From: Alkaliphilus oremlandii OhILAs
GTDB taxonomy: Bacteria; Bacillota; Clostridia; Peptostreptococcales; Natronincolaceae
Length of the DNA stretch: 64,000 bases
Assembly: GCF_000018325.1 (NCBI RefSeq)
Contig: NC_009922.1
Span: 806,001-870,000 of the forward strand
Direction of reading: 5' to 3'
Shown here: one piece after another, positions 17,781 to 25,462 of the stretch
How positions within the stretch are numbered: position 1 is the stretch's first letter
Layout of the letters: every line of letters begins with the position of its first letter
Notes under the pieces: model-generated
The model's database searches: none
What the model was told of the DNA's origin: nothing
What the model saw: only the letters and a program-made list of their open reading frames with translations
Translations under genes and position numbers: made by a program

Positions 17781-19742
17781 ATTAAAAACAAAACATTATT
17801 AATCCCTGTATTAATTCTGATATGTCTTTTTCTTATAATAATTAATCAGTACTTTATAACCTTATATGATTTATCTGTAATTGATTATATAAAACTTTCA
17901 ATGCCTTTGACTATTGAAGAGCAGGATTATCTAAAAAACAGGGCACCATTGACCTTTGCATCAGATTCCAATGCACCCCCATTTGCATTTCTTGAGGGAG
18001 ATACCAAACAATATAGTGGTCTGGTACTTGACTATGTAAGAGCCTTATCTATACAGCTTGGTACAGATATACAATTTATCCCTATGACATGGGAAGAGGC
18101 AGTTAAAAGCGTGGTAGATAAAAAAGCAGATATGTGTGATATGTTTCCAAGTAAAGAGAGAAAAAGAAGTATGATATTTTCAAATGCAATCTATGAAATT
18201 CGAGGGATTGCTTTGGTCAATAAGAATTCAAAGATAACGGGAATTTCCACGCTTGATGAGGAGCTGGTGATAGCGATTCCATCGGGAGACTATGGAATCG
18301 AGTACATACAGAATCATAATTATAAGGTGAAAATAGTTGAGATAGGGAATATTAGGGAGGGAATTAAACTATTACTGGATGGAAAAGTAAATATGGTGAT
18401 TGGTGATGAGCCTGTAATTTTACATCAAATAAATGATATGAATGTAAACGGTGCTGTAGAGGTATTGCCTGAGGTACTATATGAACAGGACGTGTGTATA
18501 GCAATTCACCCTCAGAATAAAATATTAAAGACCATAATGGATAAGGGGATTCTTCAATTAAAAAGGTCTCATTATATTGAAAAGATTCAACAAAAATGGT
18601 TTGGGCTTTCAGCCACTATTTCTAAAAATAAGATACCAACCAATCTTTTAACGACAGTACTTGTGCTTATTCAATTATTAATATTAGGAATAATAGGTTT
18701 TATTTTATGGACTTCAACACTTAAAAATAAAATAGATGAAAGGACAGCAGAGCTTACAAGAAGTAGAAATGATTTAATTAATATGCTGAACAGTCTTGAT
18801 GATGCCATAGCGGTGGTTCTAGATGATGAGGAATTACTTAATGCTAATGATGCATTTAAGCAGCTATTTAATAAGAAGGGAGACACACACCTTAAATCGA
18901 TTTTGGATTCTGGTAAGGAAAGTGATGAATTTATACATCAAGGCAGGTATTATGTTTATAAGGTAATCAACATGGAACAGGAAAAGGGCGCAAAACTTTT
19001 ATCAATAAAGGATATTACGGATATAAAAAGCAGTCAGGTACAACTAATTCAGCAAAATAAGATGATCGCAATTGGTCAGCTGGCATCAGGAGTAGCTCAT
19101 GAGATTAGAAATCCTCTGGGCATTATAAGAAATTATAATTATCTTTTGGAATCACGCCTTAAAGGTAAGGACAGCGTAATCGATAAATCCATAATTTATA
19201 TTAATAATGCAGTTGAAAGGGCGGGAAGTATTGTAGATGAGCTTCTAAATTATACAAGAGTGTCAGAAGACAAGAAATGCTTAATTAATATAAAAGGCCA
19301 GATTGAATCAGTTCTTACATTGGAATCAGCCACATTAAAAATGAATAATGTTATAGCAACATTTGATTGTGGAGAAGACCTTAATATTAAAATGCACCGT
19401 TACTCACTTCATCATATTTTATTAAATCTTATTGATAATTCTATAGATGCAATGCCTGAGGGAGGAGAAATTAATATCATTTGTACCAACAAGAAAAAGG
19501 CCATTGAAATAGTATTTTCAGATACGGGTGAGGGAATCTCTAAAGAATCACTGGAAAATATATTTCACCCTTTCTACACTACCAAGAATGTAGGGAAGGG
19601 CATCGGGCTTGGAATGTATATCGTGTATAATGAGGTTCGTAAAAACGGTGGAGAGATTCGGGTAGAAAGTCAATTGGATAAAGGAACAACTTTTTTTATG
19701 GAGTTTCCAATTAAGGAGGAAATTTTAAATGCAGGGATTTAG
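17781..19742 (+). CDS. Sensor histidine kinase with extracytoplasmic solute-binding domain
   Basis: From N to C: a hydrophobic anchor (TLLIPVLILICLFLIIIN), an SBP_bac_3-type periplasmic-binding domain (FASDSNAPPFAFLEGDTKQY on), a second membrane helix (LVLIQLLILGIIGFILW), a PAS-like region, a HisKA domain with H-box GVAHEIRNPLG, and HATPase boxes (LNLIDNSIDAMPEGG, FSDTGEGIS, GKGIGLGMY). The first ATG is at 17901, but it would remove the anchor. The frame continues upstream to GGAGG, where the only candidate initiators are ATT codons at 17778/17781. I therefore infer an ATT start; other possibilities are a sequencing error or use of the internal ATG. It should sense an amino-acid-like ligand and phosphorylate the overlapping NtrC-type gene product. 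Confidence 0.88.
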   Translation: MKNKTLLIPVLILICLFLIIINQYFITLYDLSVIDYIKLSMPLTIEEQDYLKNRAPLTFASDSNAPPFAFLEGDTKQYSGLVLDYVRALSIQLGTDIQFIPMTWEEAVKSVVDKKADMCDMFPSKERKRSMIFSNAIYEIRGIALVNKNSKITGISTLDEELVIAIPSGDYGIEYIQNHNYKVKIVEIGNIREGIKLLLDGKVNMVIGDEPVILHQINDMNVNGAVEVLPEVLYEQDVCIAIHPQNKILKTIMDKGILQLKRSHYIEKIQQKWFGLSATISKNKIPTNLLTTVLVLIQLLILGIIGFILWTSTLKNKIDERTAELTRSRNDLINMLNSLDDAIAVVLDDEELLNANDAFKQLFNKKGDTHLKSILDSGKESDEFIHQGRYYVYKVINMEQEKGAKLLSIKDITDIKSSQVQLIQQNKMIAIGQLASGVAHEIRNPLGIIRNYNYLLESRLKGKDSVIDKSIIYINNAVERAGSIVDELLNYTRVSEDKKCLINIKGQIESVLTLESATLKMNNVIATFDCGEDLNIKMHRYSLHHILLNLIDNSIDAMPEGGEINIICTNKKKAIEIVFSDTGEGISKESLENIFHPFYTTKNVGKGIGLGMYIVYNEVRKNGGEIRVESQLDKGTTFFMEFPIKEEILNAGI

Positions 19743-21096
19743 GATATTAATAGTAGATGATGAGAGCGAATTCAGGGACTTTTATGAATTAATTTTAGGG
19801 GACAAGGGTTATGAGGTTTATACCGCATTTTCAGGAGAAGATTGTCTACAAATGGTGGAAAAAAATCCTGTGGACCTTGTAATAACAGATCTCAAAATGA
19901 CGGGCATTGATGGTATTCAGCTTCTGGAGAAATTGAAGGATACTGTACCAGAGTGTGCTGTAATAATTATTACAGGATATGGGACTGTGGAAACAGCAGT
20001 GGAGGCAATACGTAAGGGGGCATTTGGTTACTTTATAAAGGGTCATAACCCAGAAGAATTAATTATAGAAATTGAGAAGTTGGTAAAGATGAGGAGTCTA
20101 GAGGCTTCCAATAAAAGGATGTCTGAAAAACTTACTAAGGAGCAATGGCATTTAGATACAAAGAGCGATAAATTTAGGAATGTGCTTACATTGGCTGAAA
20201 AAGCTTCAGAGAGTATGGCCAATGTGCTAATTTATGGTGAGTCTGGAACGGGGAAGGAGGTTCTCGCCAATTATATTCACCAGCTAAGTGAGGAAAAAAA
20301 TAATCCTTTCATCGATGTTAACTGTCAAGTATATTCAAAAAACACCATAGAGTCAGAGCTTTTTGGGCATGAAAAGGGAGCCTTTACAGGAGCTATCGAA
20401 AGAAGAATTGGAAGATTTGAGGAAGCAGCAGGAGGCACATTATTCTTAGATGAGATCGGTGAACTTACACCGTATGTACAGACCAAGCTCCTAAGGGTGT
20501 TGGATACCAAGAGTTTCGAAAGAATGGGAAGTAATAGAAAGATATCGGTAGACTTTAGACTGATTTGTGCAACACATAGGAATTTGGAAGAGGAAGTGAT
20601 TAATAATAACTTCAGAGAAGATTTATTATATCGTATCAACACTTTAGTCATTGAGATTACGCCATTAAGGGAACGTAAAGAAGATCTGCCAGATCTGATA
20701 AGGTACTTTTTTATAAAGTATCAGAATGAAATGAAGAAAAAAGAAATAGAAGTTAGCAACAAAACCATGGACTTTTTACTGAATTATGATTATCCAGGTA
20801 ATATTCGTGAACTAAAGAATATTATAGAGAGGATAGTTGTTCTCAACGATGAGGACTTGATCCACAGGCATATTTTATCATGCATGGGACAAGGAGTGGG
20901 AAAGCAGGATAAATTATCTGAATCAAGTTGTAGGAGCTATACGCCAATGAGTCTGAGGGATTTTAGAAAGGAAAAAGAAAGAGAACATATCATTTCTACA
21001 ATTCATTATTGTAATGAAGATCTTGACCAAGTGGCAGAGATACTTCAAATTACCAGAAGACAGCTCTATAATCTTTTAAAAGAAATTGAAAGGTAA
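19729..21096 (+). CDS. NtrC-family sigma-54-dependent response regulator
   Basis: 455 residues: receiver domain (LIVDDESEFRDFY, phosphoacceptor Asp in LVITDLKMTGIDG, Lys in GYFIKG), then an AAA+ sigma-54 activation domain with Walker A GESGTGKEV, the sigma-54 contact loop GAFTGA and Walker B GGTLFLDEIGEL, and a Fis-type HTH (DQVAEILQITRRQLYNLLKE). The gene overlaps the kinase by 14 bases with AAGGAGG inside the kinase gene, so the pair is translationally coupled. The intact GAFTGA and the sigma-54 promoter just downstream indicate that it activates the symporter gene. Confidence 0.95.
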   Translation: MQGFRILIVDDESEFRDFYELILGDKGYEVYTAFSGEDCLQMVEKNPVDLVITDLKMTGIDGIQLLEKLKDTVPECAVIIITGYGTVETAVEAIRKGAFGYFIKGHNPEELIIEIEKLVKMRSLEASNKRMSEKLTKEQWHLDTKSDKFRNVLTLAEKASESMANVLIYGESGTGKEVLANYIHQLSEEKNNPFIDVNCQVYSKNTIESELFGHEKGAFTGAIERRIGRFEEAAGGTLFLDEIGELTPYVQTKLLRVLDTKSFERMGSNRKISVDFRLICATHRNLEEEVINNNFREDLLYRINTLVIEITPLRERKEDLPDLIRYFFIKYQNEMKKKEIEVSNKTMDFLLNYDYPGNIRELKNIIERIVVLNDEDLIHRHILSCMGQGVGKQDKLSESSCRSYTPMSLRDFRKEKEREHIISTIHYCNEDLDQVAEILQITRRQLYNLLKEIER

Positions 21097-21220
21097 TGGA
21101 TTGGAAAGAAATTTCAAAAAAATCGGAAAAATATTTCCTTTTAACGATTTACAACCCTTGATAATTTTTTAACTATTCAATCAATTCAACAAAAGATTCG
21201 ATTTTTCTTCTTTTTTCTCT

Positions 21221-21238
21221 TTGGCATAGGAATTGCTT
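21221..21238 (+). promoter_or_regulatory. Sigma-54 (-24/-12) promoter of the symporter gene
   Basis: TTGGCATAGGAATTGCTTT matches the consensus TGGCAC-N5-TTGC with one mismatch and correct spacing. It lies 34 bases before the symporter ATG. Upstream AT-rich dyads (GGAAAAATATTTCC, AAATCG...CGATTT around 21118-21152) are candidate activator sites. Confidence 0.85.
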
Positions 21239-21271
21239 TAATATATGTCAAAACAATAAGGAGGTAGAAAA

Positions 21272-22639
21272 ATGGAATCAATTTACAAATTGAATGATAT
21301 CTTGAATGAACTGGTGTGGGGACCTTATATGATAGGTCTTATACTGATTACTGGGATTATACTAACGATAAGATTAGGATTTCCCCAGGTAGCAAATTTC
21401 AAGTATATTATGAAAAACACTTTAGGTAAGATGTTTTACAAGTCAGAAGAAGGTGAAGGTGATATTTCATCTGGACAAGCGGGTCTAACAGCTATAGCAG
21501 CGGTTGTAGGTACTGGTAATATTGCAGGTGTTGCAACTGCGATTGCAATGGGTGGTCCTGGAGCGATATTTTGGATGTGGGTTTCAGCATTCTTTGGCAT
21601 GGCTACAAAGTTTTCAGAGATTGCTCTAGGTATTAAATATCGTGAAAGAAGAAAAGATGGTACCTTTAGCGGTGGGGCCATGTATTACCTTGATAAGGGG
21701 TTAAATAGCAAGTTTTTAGCATACTTTTTCAGTGTGATGGTAATTATCACCTATTTTATAGTGGGAGCAATAGTGGATACAAATTCTATGGTGCTTTCTT
21801 TAAATGAACAATGGGGAATTGAACCTTTGGTAAGTGGTATAGTTTTAGCAATCCTTGCAGGTGTTGTAATACTTGGTGGTATTAAGAGAATGGGACGTGT
21901 TTGTGAAATAATTGCTCCTTTTATGGGCGGCCTTTATATTTTGACAGGAATTGCAATTTTGGTCTTAAATATTACACACGTTCCTGTAGCAATAGGAACC
22001 ATTGTTAAAAGTGCATTTACACCAATGGCTGCTACAGGGGGATTTGCTGGTTCTGCATTAGCTACCACAGTCAGAATGGGATTTGCAAGGGGGATGTTCT
22101 CCAATGAGGCTGGTCTCGGCAGTTCACCGATTATTCATAGTAGCGCCAGAGTTACGCATCCAGTTGACCAAGGGATCTGGGGTGTTGCAGAGGTGTTTGT
22201 GGATACAATTCTTATCAGTTCAATAACAGGTATTGCAATAATTATTTCTGGAGAATGGACAACGGGTGTATCTGGTCCAGCACTCACAATGAGAGCATTT
22301 AATAGCTTGTTGCCAGGTAATATAGGTAGTTATATTGTAATGGCCTCAGCTATTTTATTTGGGTACTCCTGTCTAATCTCTGCTAATTTCTATTGTGAAA
22401 GAGCAGGGGAATATATGTTTGGACCTAGGGTAATTCTACCGATTAGAATATTGTGGGTTATTTTTATAGTTATAGGATCAGTTGGAGGACTAGAGTTTGT
22501 ATGGGCACTTGCTGACACAGCCAACGGTCTGATGTCAATACCAAACCTTATAGCTCTTATTTTATTAAGTGGTACTGTATTGAAATTAAAGACAGAATAT
22601 TTTGAGATGCATGATGAAAAATTAAAAGGAAAGAATTAA
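21272..22639 (+). CDS. Sodium/alanine (AGCS-family) symporter
   Basis: A 455-residue alanine-or-glycine:cation symporter with about 11 membrane helices. Family signatures: LTAIAAVVGTGNIAGVATAI (Na+/substrate site), GGPGAIFWMWVSAFFGMATK, ARGMFSNEAGLGSSPIIHSS, and GYSCLISANFYCERAGEY. AGGAGG lies seven bases before the ATG. It imports alanine or glycine with Na+ (or H+). Its sigma-54 promoter, with the kinase carrying an amino-acid-type binding domain next door, suggests substrate-induced uptake. Confidence 0.94.
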   Translation: MESIYKLNDILNELVWGPYMIGLILITGIILTIRLGFPQVANFKYIMKNTLGKMFYKSEEGEGDISSGQAGLTAIAAVVGTGNIAGVATAIAMGGPGAIFWMWVSAFFGMATKFSEIALGIKYRERRKDGTFSGGAMYYLDKGLNSKFLAYFFSVMVIITYFIVGAIVDTNSMVLSLNEQWGIEPLVSGIVLAILAGVVILGGIKRMGRVCEIIAPFMGGLYILTGIAILVLNITHVPVAIGTIVKSAFTPMAATGGFAGSALATTVRMGFARGMFSNEAGLGSSPIIHSSARVTHPVDQGIWGVAEVFVDTILISSITGIAIIISGEWTTGVSGPALTMRAFNSLLPGNIGSYIVMASAILFGYSCLISANFYCERAGEYMFGPRVILPIRILWVIFIVIGSVGGLEFVWALADTANGLMSIPNLIALILLSGTVLKLKTEYFEMHDEKLKGKN

Positions 22640-22641
22640 TA

Positions 22642-22677
22642 AAAGTTGGGTGTGCAAAAGCATACCCAACTTTTTTT
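22642..22677 (+). terminator. Terminator of the symporter gene
   Basis: AAAGTTGGGTGTGC / GCATACCCAACTTT stem with an AAAA loop and a seven-T run; a textbook terminator. A 20-codon frame (YPDHWVDIDQLNKFAKTAEK) just after it looks like the tail of a lost gene. Confidence 0.92.
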
Positions 22678-22923
22678 AGTATCCAGATCATTGGGTGGAT
22701 ATTGATCAGCTGAATAAATTTGCAAAAACTGCAGAAAAATAGATTATTTAGTATTGTGCTAACGAACATCATATATAAAACCATCACTAGGTAACAGTCC
22801 TTCGACAACACACTCCCTACATATATTATACCATTATTTGTATATTATAGATAGACTACTTTTTTTATAGTTTCTACACTATAATGTTATACATAAATCT
22901 AAAAATAGAAGAGGTGGATTATT

Positions 22924-23340
22924 ATGAATAATAAACAGGATATCTTAGATAATGGACCTTTCTTTCATGGTACTAAAGCAGAACTAAAAATTGGAGATTT
23001 ATTGGAGCCACAACACTTATCAAATTACCAAGATAAAAAATCCAATTATATATATTTTACAGCAACATTAGATGCTGCTAAATGGGGTGCTGAATTAGCA
23101 ATATCTGTATCAAAGGAAAGAATTTATCTTGTAGAACCATTAGGTGATTTTGAAAATGATCCGAACTTAACGGACAAAAAGTTTCCTGGAAACCCTACAC
23201 GTTCCTATCGGTCTAAATCTCCTTTGAAAATAATAGCTGAATTAGGTTCATGGGAAAGACATACTGACGAGGAAATAAATCATATGCTTACATCTTTAAA
23301 AAAGTTACGAGAGCAAGGAAAGGCTATTATATACGATTGA
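22924..23340 (+). CDS. arr: Rifampin ADP-ribosyltransferase (Arr family)
   Basis: 138 residues, the normal Arr length. Motifs: FFHGTKAELKIGDLLEPQ at the N-terminus (NAD-binding His), SNYIYFTATLDAAKWGAELA, IYLVEPLGDFENDPN and GNPTRSYRSKSPLKII. Arr transfers ADP-ribose from NAD+ to the C23 hydroxyl of rifamycins and inactivates them. GAGGTGG precedes the ATG, and TATAAT at 22880 is a likely -10. It is a single gene closed by a long hairpin. Resistance is inferred from the family; expression is not shown. Confidence 0.92.
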   Translation: MNNKQDILDNGPFFHGTKAELKIGDLLEPQHLSNYQDKKSNYIYFTATLDAAKWGAELAISVSKERIYLVEPLGDFENDPNLTDKKFPGNPTRSYRSKSPLKIIAELGSWERHTDEEINHMLTSLKKLREQGKAIIYD

Positions 23341-23385
23341 TCCTGAGAGAGCCTTTTCAACTGTAAATATAGGATTCCATCAGAC

Positions 23386-23432
23386 CTAATATAAAAAAGA
23401 TCAAGAGAAAATCTTGGTCTTTTTTATATTAG
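23386..23432 (+). terminator. Long hairpin terminator after arr
   Basis: A stem of about 20 bp (CTAATATAAAAAAGATCAAGA paired with TCTTGGTCTTTTTTATATTAG, one wobble) around a GAAA-type loop. It may act in both directions. Confidence 0.8.
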
Positions 23433-23461
23433 TAATGTCTTTTAAAGTTTGAAAAAATACG

Positions 23462-23513
23462 TTGACATATAAATTAGATTGTGATATTAATATATAGACC
23501 GACCGTCAGTCTA
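23462..23513 (+). promoter_or_regulatory. Promoter and TetR-type operator
   Basis: TTGACA (23462-23467), a 17-bp spacer and TATTAA (23485-23490). Five bases after the -10 is TAGACCGACCGTCAGTCTA (23495-23513), a 19-bp dyad with one mismatch, the classic form of a TetR/AcrR operator. A repressor bound here would block its own operon. Confidence 0.85.
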
Positions 23514-23532
23514 TAAGGAGAAGAGGGAAATT

Positions 23533-24165
23533 ATGAGAGTTATAAAAGAGTATGATGAAAGAAAAAAAGAGATTCTTGATACGGCTGAAAGGCTATTTCG
23601 TATAAAGGGATACGATAAATGTACCATCATGGATATAATTAAAGAAGTTGGAATTGCAAAGGGTACTTTCTATCATTACTTTAAATCAAAAGAAGAAGTT
23701 TTAGATGCAATTGTGTTGCGATATGTAGATATTGTTAGGAATAATGCTGAAGAAATACTTCTAATAGAAAATATCAATCCAGTAGAAAAGCTTATGCGTG
23801 CATTTATGGCTATGCAGGTAACTAATCAGATTGACAAAGACTTGCTTGACAACATGCACAGGGTTGAAAATGCTCTGCTTCATCAAAAAGCATTAAATCA
23901 ACTAGTTACAACAATGACTCCAATACTGGTAAAGGTTATTGAAGAAGGAATAGAAGAGAAAGTTTGGAGCTGTAAGTATCCTTTGGAGTATATGCAAATT
24001 TTTCTAGTAGCATCATTGACATTAACGGATGAAGGAATTTTTGAGTTGGATTCTGATTCCCAGATGAGTGTTATGGCTGCAATGATATCAATGCTGGAAA
24101 AAATGTTGAATGTACCTGAAGATTGTTTTATGAAGTTATTTATAGAGAACTTCGGGAAAATGTAA
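23533..24165 (+). CDS. TetR-family repressor
   Basis: 210 residues. The N-terminal HTH is typical (ILDTAERLFRIKGYDKCTIM, then GIAKGTFYHYFKSKEEVLD), followed by an all-helical ligand domain. It is the first gene of an operon with an MFS transporter, a large FtsX permease and an ABC ATPase, and the dyad in its promoter points to autorepression. It probably senses a toxic small molecule that the transporters export. Confidence 0.93.
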   Translation: MRVIKEYDERKKEILDTAERLFRIKGYDKCTIMDIIKEVGIAKGTFYHYFKSKEEVLDAIVLRYVDIVRNNAEEILLIENINPVEKLMRAFMAMQVTNQIDKDLLDNMHRVENALLHQKALNQLVTTMTPILVKVIEEGIEEKVWSCKYPLEYMQIFLVASLTLTDEGIFELDSDSQMSVMAAMISMLEKMLNVPEDCFMKLFIENFGKM

Positions 24166-24196
24166 ATATATTGGGGGAAAAGAAAGGTAGAATATT

Positions 24197-25462
24197 ATGA
24201 AAGAATTTATAATTATTTGGATTGGACAGTTAATTTCTAGTATAGGCAGTGGGATGACTGCATTTGCTGTTTCAATTTATGTTTATCAAAGTACAGGAAG
24301 CGCAACATTGGTATCTTTAGCAGCACTTCTTGCCTTTCTACCAACAATTCTTTTGAATCCTGTTGGAGGAGTTTTAGCGGATCGATATGATAGAAGGCTT
24401 ATGATGATATTAGGGGATTCTCTTTCTGCATTGGGACTTCTTTTTATGCTGATTAGCATACAGACTGGTCATAGGGGATTAATGCCCATATTTATAGGTG
24501 TTACCATAAACTCTGTATTTGTATCTTTGCTTGAACCTGCTTATAGGGCCACAGTTACAGATATTATCTCAGAGGAGAATTATGCAAAGGCAAGTGGTTT
24601 AGTTCAAATTGCAGGAACATCTAAATATCTTATATCACCATTTATTGCAGGACTTATACTTACTGTTTCAGACATTAGGGCAATTTTAATCTTTGATATA
24701 GCAACGATTATTATAACTGCCTTTGCTGTTGCATCGGTAAAAAAAAGGATAGCGGTTGTAAAGCCTATTACCCATAACTTTAATTTTTTTAAAGAATTTG
24801 AGGCAGGAGTGAATAGTATTACCAGTGATAGAGGGGTTAGAAGCTTGGTAATACTTATGACATTCATGTGTTTCTTTATAGCTTTTATTCAAACATTGAT
24901 GACACCAATGATTTTATCTTTTGCTGATACCAAAAAACTTGGAATTATGGAATCTGTAAGTGCTGTTGGTATGTTAACTGGCAGTATTATTATTGGCATT
25001 TTAAATATTAAAAAAAATCATCCTAAAATTCTTATGGTATCTTTAATGGCAGCAGGAATCTTTATGGCATTGGTAGGCACAACAACTAATATAACGTTTA
25101 TTGTAGTTTCCTGCTTTTTATTTTTCACAGCACTCCCATTTGTTAATACCTGTGCAGATGTATTGATTCGTATGAGAATACCAAATGATGTACAGGGAAG
25201 GGCATGGGGAATGATAAGTGTTATTACTCAATCAGGTTTTGTTATGGCATATGCAGTATGTGGCGCATTAGCTGACTATGTGTTTGGCCCTATGCTTATG
25301 GAAGGAGGAATATTTGCAGGAAACATCGGACAATTAATTGGAACTGGAGAAGGACGTGGGATTGGATTTATGCTCATTATTGCTGGAATTCTTATGTTTG
25401 TATTCGCATTTATTTTTGGCTGGAAGAAAAGTATTTATGAAATGGAAGGGAGCATTAGATGA
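24197..25462 (+). CDS. MFS drug-type exporter
   Basis: 421 residues, about 12 helices, of the MFS_3/enterobactin-exporter-like group. The loop 2-3 motif is GGVLADRYDRRLMMILGD, and the N-terminus reads WIGQLISSIGSGMTAFAVSI. It lies 31 bases after the repressor gene and overlaps the start of the permease gene by four bases (ATGA), so it belongs to the same operon. Substrate unknown; drug or lipophilic-compound efflux fits the TetR control. Confidence 0.92.
   Translation: MKEFIIIWIGQLISSIGSGMTAFAVSIYVYQSTGSATLVSLAALLAFLPTILLNPVGGVLADRYDRRLMMILGDSLSALGLLFMLISIQTGHRGLMPIFIGVTINSVFVSLLEPAYRATVTDIISEENYAKASGLVQIAGTSKYLISPFIAGLILTVSDIRAILIFDIATIIITAFAVASVKKRIAVVKPITHNFNFFKEFEAGVNSITSDRGVRSLVILMTFMCFFIAFIQTLMTPMILSFADTKKLGIMESVSAVGMLTGSIIIGILNIKKNHPKILMVSLMAAGIFMALVGTTTNITFIVVSCFLFFTALPFVNTCADVLIRMRIPNDVQGRAWGMISVITQSGFVMAYAVCGALADYVFGPMLMEGGIFAGNIGQLIGTGEGRGIGFMLIIAGILMFVFAFIFGWKKSIYEMEGSIR

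Noticed and set aside
20325..20651. 108-codon frame antisense to the NtrC-type gene
   Set aside because: The plus strand carries the AAA+ domain with conserved motifs at this place.
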